Assembly: GCA_002049455.2 (NCBI GenBank)
Contig: KV918948.1
Location: 87,117 to 151,116, forward strand
Reading direction: 5' to 3'
DNA from: Porphyra umbilicalis
Taxonomy: Eukaryota; Rhodophyta; Bangiophyceae; Bangiales; Bangiaceae
Length of the DNA: 64,000 nt
Part shown: in pieces, positions 31,983-43,698 of the stretch
Layout of the letters: every line of letters begins with the position of its first letter
Position numbering within the stretch: the stretch's first letter is position 1
The notes under the pieces: generated by a model
What the model was told of the DNA's origin: nothing
What the model saw: only the letters and a program-made list of their open reading frames with translations
The model's database searches: none
Translations under genes and position numbers: made by a program

Positions 31983-32743
31983 GGCAACCGAGGGAGTGTG
32001 GGGGGATGCAGCCGGCAGCAAAGAGGGGGGCGGCGAAGGGAAGCGGAGTGGTTGCCAATGCCTCGAGGCGGCACCGTGCAGGAAACTCCAAAGCGGATGG
32101 CGGTGATCAGGAGCCCGCCGACGATCGACAGTGACCGCTCTCGTTGGCTCTCGCCGTTTGCTGCTGGGGAGTGGTCGAGAACAGTGGCACACGCAGTGTC
32201 AGAGAGCCCCGCTTCGATGACGCACTCGAGGGTCGGCGTGAGGAGCGTTGAGGCGGAGATGTCTTTTGGGACAACATGGTCAACTCCAGCAAGCTTACCC
32301 CCGAGAAACGTACTTGAAACGTGTTAGTCTGCAAAGATCACGTCGACTAGACCGGTCAAGAGAGTTTTTGCCGGATCGTTCGGAGTGGAGGCTGGTTGGG
32401 GCGCTGTGTCTGCAACGTGGCGTCGGCCACTCCACGTGGCCTACTGTCCACCGCGCCCACGGAGCGCCGCGCCGTGGCCTGACAGTCTGAGCAACTCACA
32501 CGGGCGCTGTCGACGAGACACCCCCCCGCTGAGCGAGCATAACCGCTGCCATCCGACGACGCTTCCGCCTGCCCGCGCCAGGGCTTTTTGCTACAGGGTG
32601 TGGTGGTGGCTGCTCACGCCGCGCTCTTTCTTGTTGCGTCTCCATCGCCGAGCGCTTGGGGTAAGGCACCGCCAGCTCCCAGCCAGCGGCGGACCGTGCC
32701 GCCTTTTTTGCCTGTAGATCGAAGGTGCTGGTCGCCAGACACC
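31983..32743 (+). other. Divergent promoter region between Mpv17 and RGG-box genes
   Basis: 760 bp between two divergently read start codons (31982 minus, 32744 plus). No gene assigned; likely promoters and 5' UTRs of both. Confidence 0.45.
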
Positions 32744-34532
32744 ATGGAGAAGTATCGCCAGCTGTCGTCGGGGGGCTTGGATGAGGGACAGGTTGCCGCA
32801 GCGCTGGATGCGGTCGGCGCTGGCAGCCCAGGAATGGGCAAGCTGATCAAGGTGTGGCACGGCATGAGCTTGACGGAGGGTGTGGCGCTGGTGACGGCGG
32901 AGCTGGTACGTTGGTGGCGCACGTTTGCAGGGCTTTCTTTGTGACTAGATGGGTTTCGGGTGGTTGCGGCTTGGCTGAATGTCTCTGTGCTGGTCTGGTT
33001 TCTGACGCGCTTTGTGATTTCCTGAGGCTGATGTCGTCGTTGGGTCTTTGGTGTGCCATGCTCTTTGATTGCAATGGACAGGAGGCGTCGCGAACAGGCA
33101 CTGTGACGCTCGTTGCGCACACGGCCCAGATTGTCAAGGCTGTGACCATCGTGCAGGCACTCCTGCACCGCCCACCCGTTACGGCCGCTGCACCAGCCGA
33201 GGCGCTTGAGGTTGAGGAGGATACCACAAAGGCTCCTGCCGCGGCGGAAGAACCCCCCGCTAGCCCGCCTGCCGCTACGGAAGACAAGCCCCCATTGGCG
33301 TGCGTCACGGTCCCTGCGACTCTCAACCTGACGTCGACGTACACCCCCCGGGACGCGGACGAGGGCCTTGACGACATCCAGGTGGTCCATGCTTCCGTAT
33401 CAGTGGTGGTCCTCGTTGGCCGCAACCTCAACCCAGAAGCGGTTGGCTATGGCGTCGCGGGCGGCGGGGTGCCGATTGGGGAGGAAATGCTGCTGGCGAT
33501 GGACGGGGAGGCGCGGCCGCCGCGTGGTCGGGGGCGCGGCGTGGACGGCGCCCGGGGCGGCCGCGGTGGCCGGGGGGGCGGCCGTGGTCGTGGCGGCGGG
33601 CGACACGCGCGTGGCCGCGGCGCGGCGGCCGCGGCTGTCGGCGCCGACGGGGAGGCGGCGGTCGCTGCCGTCGACGACGCGCCGGCGGCCGGCGACGACG
33701 CGCCGCCCGTCGACGGGGATGCACGCACGCCGCGCGGGCGCGGGCGCGGACGCGGGCGCGGCGGCACCGCGGGCGCGCGCAAGGCCGTCCGCGCGGCGGC
33801 GGCCGCCGCCGCGGCCGCCACCGGCGAGGACGCCCCCGCCGACGCTCCCGGCGCGGGCGGCGGCGACGCTGTCGACGGCGTGCCGGCGGCTGGGGTCGAT
33901 GGCGACGCGCCGCGTGGCGGCGGCAGGGGAGGGCGTGGTCGCGGCCGCGGCCGCGGCGGCGGCGTTGGCCGCCGCGGCGGGCGCGCCGGTGCCCGCGCGG
34001 CTCCCGCCGACGGGGACGGCGCCAATGGCGGGGAGGCGGCCGGCGGGCCGCCGCCCGAGGCGGAGGCCGATGCGCCCGACGGCGGGGGCGACGAGGCGGC
34101 GGCAGCGGCGGCGTCGGCGGCGGGCCGCGGCCGCGGCCGCCGTCGCCGGGGCACGGGCGGGCGGCGGGGTGGGTCTGTTGCGGGCGCCGCCGCCGACGGC
34201 GGTGCCGACGGCGGCGGCGAGGCGCCCGCGGGCGCCGTCGACGGGGCGGCGGACGGAGGCGCCACCGACGGTGGTGGGGAGGCGGCCGACGCCGTGTCGG
34301 GCGGCGAAGCGGGTCGTGGGCGCGGCGGCCGCTCCCGCCGCCGCGGGGTGGGCGGCCGCGGGCGGGGCAGGGGGGGGCGTGGCGGCGCCCACGGGGGGGC
34401 ACCGACGGCGCCCATGGCGGCGACGGCGGGCCACCTGCGGCGGCCGCGTCGGCGGCGCCCGCACCGGCCGCGCCGCCGGCGGTGGCGGCGCCCGCGCCGG
34501 CGGCCGCACCAGCCCCGTCCACGACGGCCTAG
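32744..34532 (+). CDS. RGG-box nucleic-acid-binding protein, two exons
   Basis: Exon 1 is 32744-32905 (54 codons, MEKYRQLSSGGLDEGQ to VALVTAEL); the intron 32906-33081 (GTACGT...ACAG, 176 nt) is phase 0; exon 2 resumes EASRTGTVTLVAHTAQIVKA. The first 200 residues are globular and unrecognised. From about 33510 the protein is Arg/Gly-rich (GRGRGG, GGRGRGRGR blocks alternating with Asp/Ala linkers), typical of methylated RGG RNA-binding or nucleolar proteins. At a run of seven G (34393-34399) the frame slips: the original frame becomes Arg/Pro-rich and stops at 34677, while one base over it stays Ala/Pro-rich and stops at TAG 34530-34532. I take the latter as the native end. Confidence 0.65.
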
Positions 34533-35006
34533 GCCCCGGCCGCCAGCCTCCCTTCTGTGCCCCTGTCAGTTTTGTTTTACGGGGGCACGCCTGCCCTCCA
34601 TTGTGTTGTCGTGGGCCGTGCGCGTTGGGCGACGCGCGTCCCGTGCTCTTGTTGCTGATATGTGCTTCTTGTCCTGAGGGTTTCTCAGACTGTAGGGCCA
34701 CAGCGGGTACTGGGCAAAAAAAAAAAAAAGAAAAACGAAAAAAGCGCGACTGCTTAGTTGGAGCGCGCCACTCATCGCCTTTGCCACGCACCCCCCAAGT
34801 CCCCGTCCACTGGCCAGTGCCCCCGAGGAACCCCCCGTCCCTCGTCAACACCCTCGCCCGCGGTCGCGGCGACCGCCACCCCGCAATGCAGCGTCCACCG
34901 GCGCCCACACGCACGCCCCCTCCCGTCCTTTGACAACGTCTGGCGCGCTCCTCCCCCTGCACCGACGCTCTCGGGCGGCGCCACCCCCCACCGCCCGCCC
35001 CCCACG

Positions 35007-35561
35007 TCACACGCACATGTAACAGCGGCCGCCACACACGACACACCGCACCTTGCCGTGGCCGACGCAGGTGCCGCAAAACGACACATACTCGCTGCCG
35101 GCCATTGGCACCTTGCCCTCCCCGGCACACGGTACACACGGGGTGAAGCCCGTGTTGCCACACGCGTCGCACGACGCCCACGTTTCATTGTCGGGCACCT
35201 CGTCCGCCGCCGCAGACGCTTCGCCAGCGTCCACGTCAGCCGCCGCCGCGGCGCCGGCTTCGAGTTGGCCGACCAAGTCGGCGAGGCCGGCCACAAAGTT
35301 GGCGTCGCCGAGCGTGAGTGGCGGCGGGCGCTGTCCACCGCCGCCGCCAACGCCGCCGCCGCCGCCGCCGCCGCCGTCGCGGGCAGCGCGTCCGTCGGGC
35401 GGGTCACCGGCAGCAAGGGATTCGCCGGCGGCGCCACCGCTGGCCAACACGCGTGGCCGGCCGGTGGGGCGTGCGGCGCGCCGAGACGGCCGCCGACGGT
35501 GGGGCGTGGGGGCGGGCGGGCGGCGGGCCAAGACGCCCGGTGCGGCGGGGACAAACGCCAT
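35007..35561 (-). CDS. BSD2-like DnaJ-type zinc-finger protein, plastid leader
   Basis: 184 residues from ATG 35561 (MAFVPAAPGVLARRPPAPTP), a red-algal style plastid leader; the frame is open a further 54 codons upstream but without support. A Gly-rich linker follows. Residues 131-184 form a cysteine-rich zinc-finger domain of the DnaJ type: CDAC (131-134), CVPC (142-145), CGTC (162-165), CVVC (173-176) and a last pair CYMC (180-183), with the CxxCxGxG spacing partly kept. There is no J domain. Plant relatives (BSD2, LQY1, PSA2) help Rubisco or photosystem assembly and thiol chemistry in the plastid. Assignment to one of them is not possible from sequence alone. Confidence 0.75.
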   Translation of the reverse strand: MAFVPAAPGVLARRPPAPTPHRRRPSRRAARPTGRPRVLASGGAAGESLAAGDPPDGRAARDGGGGGGGGVGGGGGQRPPPLTLGDANFVAGLADLVGQLEAGAAAAADVDAGEASAAADEVPDNETWASCDACGNTGFTPCVPCAGEGKVPMAGSEYVSFCGTCVGHGKVRCVVCGGRCYMCV

Positions 35562-36278
35562 GGCGACAGCGGTACAAAGCGACAGAGTGGACAGATACTG
35601 CAAGTTGGGGAGAGAGGAACTGACCTCGAGGGGTGGGGGGAGGGGCAGGGGAAGGAGCAGGATCTCGGGTGGACCACGGACCGGCCTGGCGTGGCGCGCG
35701 GCGGCAGCGTGGCCCAGGCGCAAGGGAACGGGCGGCGGTTGGCGGGGGAGGTCGACCTCGGAACGGGTGTTTTAGCCCCCCCCTTTGGCGGCGCGCCATT
35801 GATCCCCCACTCGAGCTCTGTCCAGGAGCGTGCGCCGTGTTCACGGTCGTCTCATCACGGTCCTTGCGGAGACAGGGCGAGTGGTCGGCGGCAAAAGTCA
35901 CGTCTGCTTACCTGCCACGATGGGTCGACCACGCAGGGTTGGCAAAAAGTGAGGTTGTTGGCGGCTGGCAGTCGGACGGGCAAATTCACGAGGGGGCACA
36001 GTCCAACCAGCCGGTTGGACCGCGGCAGGACAAAGCCCCAATGCAAGAGAAAGCACGTGCAACGCCGAGAGGCACAGGGGCAGCGGACCATCGTTGGATG
36101 GTCGCCCTTTGTACAGAGTATTTCCAATGAGAGCGAGCAAAGCGAAGGCAGTACACAAGGCAGCACGCAAACGCACCCTCTTTGCCATCGGTCCGCCCGG
36201 CCCACCACGCAAAGCGCCAGGGGACAACACCCCAGGACGCACGTATGTCGTGCATTGCCTGGCGCCAGGCCACCCCCC
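35562..36278 (+). other. Intergenic DNA
   Basis: Promoter of the BSD2-like gene and 3' flank of the TRIC-type gene. No gene recognised. Confidence 0.4.
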
Positions 36279-37334
36279 TCACTTGGTCTTCTTGGTGCCC
36301 GACGACGCGGCCGACTGCGGTGCCCCCTTTTTTGGCACGCGCAGCTTGGCGGTGTTGGCCTTGCCGCCGCTGACCACCGACGCCGTCGATGCGGTGATGG
36401 TGCTGCCGACGGCACTCCCCGGCCGCGGCTTGGCGCCATCCCCCGGCCGCCCACGCGGCGGCAGCGTGACCGGCGGGGCAGCCGCCGCGCCCGTCGGCAG
36501 CCGCAACACCGACGAGAGCACCACCTCCACCGGCCGCAGCGGGTTAAACGTGGCCCCATACAGCGTGCACAGCACCGCGTGCGCGCACAAGCCGGCCGAC
36601 ACAAAGAGGCACACCTCGTCCTTGGTCCACGGCAGCACCTTGACGCCGACGCGGGCGGCGACGAGCCCCGTCGGGTCCGTGCCGACATAGTAGAGGAAGG
36701 CCGACAGGAAGGCGGCCTTGAAAGGCCAGCCGGGAGCCGACAGCTCCGACACGCTGCCCCGCCCGTACATGTTGATCCGCTCCAAGGACGTGAAGAGGGA
36801 GCCGCCGCAGCCGCTCAAGCCGCCGAGCACGACGATGCCCGCCCACGCGTCGGGGAACACGTCGACCATCCCGTCGACGGCGCCAAAGATGGACCGCACC
36901 TTGGCGGCGGTGGCAAAGTAGACGAGCACCGCCGACACGATGCGGAGGCGCAGCAGCGCGCGGAAGGGGGTGACGACATTGACGAGGTACCACGCGAGCG
37001 CCTGCATCGGCATCATGAGGTTGGCGGTCGTGGTGAAGAGCGGGGCGGGGCGGCCCGACAGCACCGCCGCCATGGTGCTGCCCCCAAACGCGGCAAACAG
37101 GGTCAGCACGTAGGACTTGAGCCAGTGCTGCCGCCCCGCCGTGAGCGCGTGCGTGCGCTCCGCGGCGTAGAGGCAGTGGGCAAAGAGGAGGTAGGGGAAG
37201 ACGGGCAGGTCGAGCGCAATGTGGCGCGCCCACCCGTGGAGCTCCGCGTAGCCCGTGTAGGAGGGGATGTCGAGCGCCTTGGCCGCCGCGAGCGCCCGCG
37301 CCAGCGTCGCCGCCACGTCGGCGGTCGTTGCCAT
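36279..37334 (-). CDS. TRIC-type intracellular cation channel
   Basis: Polytopic membrane protein, 351 residues from ATG 37334 (MATTADVAATLARALAAAKA); the frame is open upstream to 37607 and could add a 91-residue leader, so an N-terminal extension is possible. The trimeric intracellular cation channel signature (PF05197) is clear at residues 68-124: RQHWLKSYVLTLFAAFGGST, then MAAVLSGRPAPLFTTTANLM and ALAWYLVNVVTPF. About seven hydrophobic segments span residues 38-300. The tail (300-351) is Ser/Lys-rich and ends in a basic cluster KKTK. Family members conduct K+ as counter-ions during ER calcium release, and have prokaryotic relatives. Confidence 0.8.
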   Translation of the reverse strand: MATTADVAATLARALAAAKALDIPSYTGYAELHGWARHIALDLPVFPYLLFAHCLYAAERTHALTAGRQHWLKSYVLTLFAAFGGSTMAAVLSGRPAPLFTTTANLMMPMQALAWYLVNVVTPFRALLRLRIVSAVLVYFATAAKVRSIFGAVDGMVDVFPDAWAGIVVLGGLSGCGGSLFTSLERINMYGRGSVSELSAPGWPFKAAFLSAFLYYVGTDPTGLVAARVGVKVLPWTKDEVCLFVSAGLCAHAVLCTLYGATFNPLRPVEVVLSSVLRLPTGAAAAPPVTLPPRGRPGDGAKPRPGSAVGSTITASTASVVSGGKANTAKLRVPKKGAPQSAASSGTKKTK

Positions 37335-37935
37335 GATCGGCGCGACGCGGGGCGCACGGACCGCACGCCGGGGGCGCGGGGGCGGAGCCGGTGGCAACGC
37401 AAACGCCGCTTGCCACGCGCGTGGCGCCGTCCGCCTGCTGCCAACGCACAGCGGGAATGAACACGGGCTCTGTGCGGGACACACGGCGCCGCCGAGCAAT
37501 GCGACGAGACGAGTGCGACGTGATCGATATGAGGGGCGGCGGCACCAGAGACACGTCGGCAGTGGCAGCAGCAAGAGCGCGAGCCATCGTGAGTCCCGAC
37601 CAGTCAAAAGTGGACCCTCGGCGACGACGTGACACTTGATCCGGCACGGGGCCGTAACGTTTCCAATCGGGCGGTGTGGAGGCGCCGCCGATCTCTTGCG
37701 TGGCGCCAGCTCGAGCTGGCAGACCAGAGACAGGCGCGCTCATGCGTCTGGTCTGTCCCTCTGGGCGGCCAACGCGCCACGCGCCTGTCATTCTCTCTCT
37801 TTTTTTGGGGCTGCGCGACGGAGAAAAATAAACACAAACGCTCCAGTGGTCATCACAGCACCCTTCCCTACCAACGCCTTCACCACACGCGTGCCACACG
37901 TGGGCGAGGCCGTCGCTGCTGCCCCCCCCCCCCCC
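37335..37935 (+). other. Intergenic DNA between TRIC and PRTase genes
   Basis: Promoter side of the TRIC gene and 3' flank of the PRTase gene. Ends in a C-run (37922-37935). No gene seen. Confidence 0.4.
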
Positions 37936-38511
37936 TCAATGGCTGTAGTACTCCCACGGGTACACCACCCACGCCTCGGTCGTCTCTGCAAAGTAGTCGG
38001 GCCCCCCCCCCCCGCCAACCCCGCCCGCTGCGGCTTGTAGTGCAACACGGCCACGGCCACGTCCGCCGCCCCCGACCGCCCGCAGCGGCCGGCCACGGAG
38101 CGCGCCGTCACCCCCGAATCCCACACGTCGTCCACGACGAGGACGTGGCGGCCGGCGAGCACCTCATCGTCTGGGAAGTGGAGGAAGCGGGGCCCGTCGA
38201 GGCCGTAAAACTTTTGCCCCGCGTCCGTGTAGAGCATCACCGTTGCCGACACGAGCGTGCGCTTGCCGAGGCGCTCGCAGAGGAGGGTGGCGGGGATCAT
38301 GCCCCCGCGCGTCACCGCCACGACCACGTCAATGGGGGTGGGCGCCGCCGCCACTTGGGCGGCAACCGCCCCAACGAGGCCGTCCACGTCTGCCCAGGAG
38401 AGGCGCTGGCGGGGCACCGACGCGTCCGCGGGGGGGGGAGGGGGGGGGGGCGCCCGCGCGACGCCGACGCCATCCACGACGTTGACGCAGAGGGGGTTGG
38501 GGGGGGGGGGG
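37936..38511 (-). CDS. Xanthine/hypoxanthine-type phosphoribosyltransferase (start uncertain)
   Basis: Type I phosphoribosyltransferase. The core reads DVVVAVTRGGMIPATLLCER (phosphate loop region) and HVLVVDDVWDSGVTARSVA, the PRPP-binding motif with its acidic pair. It resembles the short archaeal/bacterial Gpt-like group (COG2236). Past VLHYKPQRAG the frame must shift at the C-run near 38001-38011 to reach PDYFAETTEAWVVYPWEYYS and TGA at 37936; that ending is typical of the group, so I trust it. The start is unclear: the region upstream to 39435 is Pro/Ala/Arg low complexity with homopolymers and no in-frame ATG; MGGKVVPALFKETLPSTVPF at 39435 in another frame is a candidate. Purine salvage is the likely role. 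Confidence 0.7.
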
Positions 38512-39872
38512 GGGTGCTGGGGGGGGGGGCCCCGCCCACTGGCGTCCGTCGCGTCGCCCGTCGCGCCGCCCGCGGCGCCCCCGTCGCCGGCGGGCGCCGC
38601 GCCGCCACGCGCGGGCGTCGACGGCGCCGCGCCCGCGTCGGCGTGGGCGGCCGCCTCGGGCGGTCCGCCGTCCACGACGCAGGCGACGGGGGTGGTCGCG
38701 CCGGCGGCGGCCGACGCGGCCGCCGCCGCCGCCGCCGCCGCCGTCGCGGCGCCGACAGAGTGGCCACGGGCAGCAGCGGCGCCACCGCCGCCGCCGCCGC
38801 CCGGCGCCCCCCCCCGCCGTGGGAGCGCCGGCCACCGGCGGGCGGCGATCGTCGGGAGCCCCCCCCGTCGCCCCCGGGGCACGGCTGGCGGCAACGGCGG
38901 CGGGCGCACCGCCGCGCGGCGGGGGGCGGCGGCGGCACCGCCCGGCGGCAGCGGCAGGGGGTGAAACGCCGCCGGGCGGCCCGCGGGGGGGGGGGGGGGG
39001 GGGCCATCACGCCCGCCGCACGCCGGCCGCACACGCGCGGGGGGGCGGGGGGGGGGGGGGAAGGGGGGAGACGCCGCCGACGACGGGGGGGGCCGACGGC
39101 GGCAGCGGCCGGCGCGCGCAGTGGCCGACCGACGGCGGTGTCGCGGCGGCGCGCGGCGGCGGCGGCGGCGGAGCGGAGCCGTTGACGTCCACCGCCGGTG
39201 GGAGAGGTGGGGGGGGGGGGGGCCAGAACGGGCACGCGGCGGCCGCAAAGCTCCCGCGCGCGCCGCCGCCAATCGTCGGCAATCCCCCCCCCCCGCGCGC
39301 TCGCAGTCGCGCGTCCCGGCGGGCACACTCCCGCGTGGCCCGAGTCCCCGCGCCGCCGCCGAATCGGCGTTGAACAAAAGGTACAGTACTCGGAAGGGTC
39401 TCTTTGAATAATGCGGGGACCACTTTACCGCCCATGACCCGCCGTCGGATCAACGACCGCCCGCCGCCCGCCCCGTCACCATTCTTGTCTGTAATTTGTG
39501 GTTGGGCGTGTGCCGCCGCCGGCGGGGGGGCGCCCGCCTTGTCGCCGGCCGCCCGCCGGCGCGGCCGCCGCGCCCGCCCCCGCCCCGCGGTTCGTCGGCG
39601 TCGTCGTCGGCGGCGCGCGGCGGTCGGCGGCCCCCCCCCCCCCCCCCCCCCCGCCGCGGCGCGCCCCCGCGCGCTGGCCGCCCCCCCCCTGCCGCCGACG
39701 CGTGTGGACGGCGTTGCCCCCCCGCCGCCCCTCCGCCGCGCCCTTGGCCGCCGCCCGCGTGCGCCCGCGCGCGGGGCAGACGCGCCCGACCGGCGGCGGG
39801 TGTGGCGGGTGCGGCGGCGGGCGCTGGACGGTCGGCCGCCCGGGCGTGCCCCCCCCCCCCCCCCCCAGCGCC
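38512..39872 (+). other. Extremely GC-rich spacer or uncertain 5' exons
   Basis: All six frames are nearly stop-free because of composition, with G/C runs of 8-18. It may contain the N-terminal coding of the PRTase (minus) and the promoter of the NOL11-like gene (plus). No separate gene is supported. Confidence 0.4.
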
Positions 39873-40812
39873 ATGAAGCTGACGTGGACGCCCGCCTTGT
39901 CCGCCGACGCGGACGCCCCCCCCCCGGCCTGCGCCTCGGGTGCGCCCCCGGCGGGGGCGTGGTCCTCGTGCCCGCCGCCGCTGCCGGCGGCGGCGCCGGG
40001 CAGTCCCCCCCCGGCCCGCACCCCGCCGGCGGGGTGGCGCTGTGGCCGGCGGCGGCGGTTGCCGCTGCCGCCGCCGCTGCCGCCGCTGCCGCCAGTGGCG
40101 GGGGGGGCGCGCCCCCCCCGCCCCCGCCTCCTCCCCGCGTGGCGGCGGCGACGACGCGCCTCGCGGCCACCGTCGGCGCGGCCGTCGTCGACGCCGTCTA
40201 CGACGCTGCCGACGGGGTCACTTATGCGATCGTCGCGGGCGCCGGCGACGGCGACGGCGGCGACGGCGCCGGCGACGGCGCCGACGGCAACGCCGCCGCC
40301 GCGCGCGTCGTTGCCATGGCCGCATCGGGCCCGCCCGTGACGCTCGACGCGCGGGCGCCCCGGGGGGCGCCCGCCGCCGCCGCCACCGCCGCCGCCGCCC
40401 CCCCCCCACCGCCGACGGCGCCGCGTCGTCGTCCTTGTCGGCGGCCCCCCCCCCACCCCCGACGGCCGCCCCCCCGGTGCGGCTACTCGCGCACGGCACG
40501 CACCCGACGCGGGTGTTTGTCGTCTATGCCGACGGCGCCGTCGGCCGCATCGTCGACGGCGGCCGGTGGGGAGCCTCGGCGGGGGGTGGGGCGGGGGCCG
40601 CCGCCGCCGCCGCCCGGCGGCGGCACCCGCCGCCGCCGCCGCCCCCCCGCCGGCCATTGTTGTTGGCGCGGCGGCGGCGGGGGTGGCCTCCCCCGCCGGG
40701 GGGGTCGTTGCCGCCGCCATTGGCGGCGGCACCGCCCGCGGCGGCCCGCCCCTGACGCTCCTCGTCGTCGGCGCGGGCGGGGTGGCCGCGCGGTACGAGG
40801 TGTCGCCGGGGG

Positions 40813-40844
<32 letters not shown>

Positions 40845-41425
40845 CGGGGGAGGGGGGGGTTCCCATCCCCCGCGGTGTCGCCCGCCTCACACCCCCGACG
40901 GGTGCCGGGGGGGGGGGGGGGGCGCCGCTAGCCACGCGCCGACGGGCGGGCGCGGCGCGCCCCGCCCGGCCGCCGTGGCCGTGACGGACGTGGGGGCGGC
41001 GGTTTTGTGGGCGGATGGCACCCTCCAGCTGTACCCCCCCGTGGCGGCGGGTGGCGGCGGTGGCGGTGGTGGCGGCGACGCGCCGCCGACGCTGGCGCCG
41101 TCCTCCTCCCGGCGGTTGGCGGCGGTGCTCGGGGCGCCCGGCGCGGCGGCGGGTCGGGGCGGCGGCCGCCCGCGCGCCGCGCCCCCGTCGCTCCTCGCCT
41201 TTCGCCCCGGCTACGTGGCCGCCGCCTACGGGGCGGTGGTGACCGTGTGGGATACGACCTTTGGCGTCGGCCACGCGGCGGTGGGGGTGCCGCCGCCCGC
41301 CGGCGGCGGCCGACCCGTCGTCACTGCCCTCGGGGCGGTGGCGGCGGCGCCGCCGCCGCTGCCGCCCCCACCCGCCGCCACTGCCGCCGGCGGCGGTGGC
41401 AAGGCGCGTGGCGGCAAGGCCGCCC

Positions 41426-41487
<62 letters not shown>

Positions 41488-43263
41488 GCCCCCACCGCCG
41501 CCCTCGTTGCCGTCACGGGCGGCGGCGGGCCGCCGGCGGTGGCGCTGCTGTCCCTCTCTGCCATCCCCCGCGCGCCCGTCACCCTCGCCGACGCCATTGC
41601 CGCCGCCCCGTCGGTGGCGGCCGCCGTTGCCGCGCGCCCGCTGCCGCCCCTCGGCGCCTTGCCGTCGACGGCGGGGGCGGCGGCGGCGCTCGCCGACGCG
41701 TGCGCCACCGAGCCGCCGTCCATGGCGGTGTTTGGGGGGGGGGACCCCGCCGACGCCGACGGCGACGGCAGCGGCGACGGCGAGTGGGACTCGGCCGCCG
41801 CCGCGGCGGTTGCGGAAGGCACCCGCATCTATGCGCGGGCGCTGGCGGTTGCCGACGCGGCCGACGTCGGGCGCTTCCGCGCCGTCCTCGACGGCGCCGC
41901 GTCGCCGTCGGCGCGGGCGGTGCGCGCGTTGCTCGCCCCGTACGTTAAGGGGGGGGGGGGGGGGGGGGGGGGGGGCGGCGGCGGCGGCGGCGGCGGCGGC
42001 GTGGCCGCTGCCACCCCGACCGAGTTGCCGAGCGAGCGCTTTGCGTCGGCGGTCGTGGCGCGGTGCGTCACGGAGCTGTGGCGGGGGGAGGGGCGGCCGC
42101 CGCCGTCGGCGCCGCCCGGTTTGGCGCGGAAAGGGGGCGCCAAGGCCAAGGCGGCCAAGGCGGCCAAGGCCAAGGCCAAGGCCGAGGCCGCCGCCGAGGC
42201 CGCCGCCGCGTCGGCGGCCAAGGCCAAGGCCAAGGCCAAGGCCAAGGGCGGCGGCGGCGTGGTGGGGGCGACGCCTCCCCCCCCCCCCCCCCCCCCCCCC
42301 CCGCTCCCCCCCGCCCCCCCGTACGGGGGCACCTATGACGGGGGTGACCCCGACGCGGAAGCGTACCTCGTGCCCCTCGTCGACATGCTCGGCACGGGCG
42401 TCGTGTCGGCGGCGGCGGCGGCGGCGGCGATTGCCGCGTGCGCCGGCGGGGCGCGTGCGGGCGGCGGCCTGCTGCCGCCGCTGCTGCGGCGCTCCCGCCT
42501 CCCGGCCGCCGAGGCGGTGCTCGGCCGCGTCTCGGACGTGCCGATGGCGGACCTCGTGCGGGCGGCGCTGTTTGGGGTGTGGCTCGGCCGGACGGGCGCT
42601 GCTGCCGCCGCCGCCGCCGCACCCGCCGCCAACGGGGGGGTGGCCGCGGCGACGGCGGCGGCGGCGTCGGCGGCGGGCGCGGGCGCGACGACGGGGCGGC
42701 CGACGTGGTTGCGGGCCGCCGCCTGCTCCGCGCGGCGCTCGGCGTGGCGGTGGACGAGGTGGAGCTCGGTGCCTGCTTTGCGCGCCTCCCGCTGCGGGAG
42801 GTGGTTGGCCTCATGGACGCGCTCGCGGCGGAAGTGACGGACGGGCTGATGCTGCCCGTGGACAGGAGACACCCCGCCGGTGGCGGCGGTGGCGACGGCG
42901 GCGACAGCGACAGCGACGGCGGCGACGGCGGCGACGGCGGCGGGTGGGTCGGCGCGCCCCTCCCCCCCCCGCCACCTACCGCGGCGTTGGCGGGTGGCTC
43001 GACACCCCCCCCCCGACGCTGCCCGCCCGCCCCGCCGCCGCCTGGGCGGGCGCCCTCGTCGACGTGCACGTTGCGTCGTTGGCGCTCTCCCCCGACGGGT
43101 CCGCCGCGGCGCGGCGGCTCTTGACCGCCGTCGCCGCCGCGCGGGCAGCGTGCGACGCGGCCGCGGGCGTCGCCGCGCTCGCCGCGCACGTCGTTGACGG
43201 GGCGGTGGGGGGGGTGGGGGGGGGAAGGACGAGCGCTACGAGGTCAAGGCGCTGCTGTTTTGA
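39873..43263 (+). CDS. NOL11: NOL11-like nucleolar protein, frame broken at homopolymers
   Basis: Candidate U3 snoRNP/t-UTP subunit for rRNA transcription and processing. Start ATG 39873 (MKLTWTPALSADADA). Five or more plus-strand segments must be joined across homopolymers: about 39920-40420 (AAVVDAVYDAADGVTYAIVA), 40450-40620 (THPTRVFVVYADGAVGRIVD), 40640-40830 (PLTLLVVGAGGVAARYEV), 40975-42700 (WADGTLQLYP, GYVAAAYGAVVTVWDTTFG), 42700-42990 (LLRAALGVAVDEVELGACFA) and 43020-43263 (ALVDVHVASLALSPDGSAAA to ERYEVKALLF-stop). N-terminal strands look like a beta-propeller; the C-terminal helices and the ending match NOL11 in order. Poly-Ala, poly-Gly and a KAKAKA insert enlarge it. Identity is by recognition, not alignment. 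Confidence 0.55.
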
Positions 43264-43698
43264 AGGGGGGGAGGACCCTCGGGGAGGGGGGGGGGGGGGG
43301 GGAGGGAGGGGGCGTTCCCCGCGTGTGGCGGGCGAGGGGCGGGCGGGCAACGCCACGCCGGGCGCCGCGCTGGTGGGGGGTGCCGTGGCCGACGGCGGCG
43401 GGGCGTTGGGTGGGACCTTTCTTCTCTGTTTTTGGTGCCGCTCCTCTGTGACGCGCCTCGGCGGATCGGGCGCGGTGACAGATGGGAGACACGCGCTGCG
43501 GCGTGCAGGGCACGGGTGGCTGCGGCGTCTGCTCGGCTATGCACCGGGTGGCGAACAAGGAGCAACGGCCTTCCCGCGGGACATGGAGTCGCCCGGTCAC
43601 GAGCGGGATGAGCGGAGCAAGAAAGTGGTGGGTCGTGGGTCTGCGACGAAAATGAGCCGAGAACAGCTCCAGAGCACGTCCCATCGATGCAATGTACA
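43264..43698 (+). other. 3' flank of the NOL11-like gene
   Basis: No gene recognised; frames are low complexity. Confidence 0.4.

Noticed and set aside
33400-35181. 593-residue minus-strand ORF opposite the RGG-box gene
   Set aside because: Shadow of the RGG-coding DNA; Arg/Pro/Ala only.
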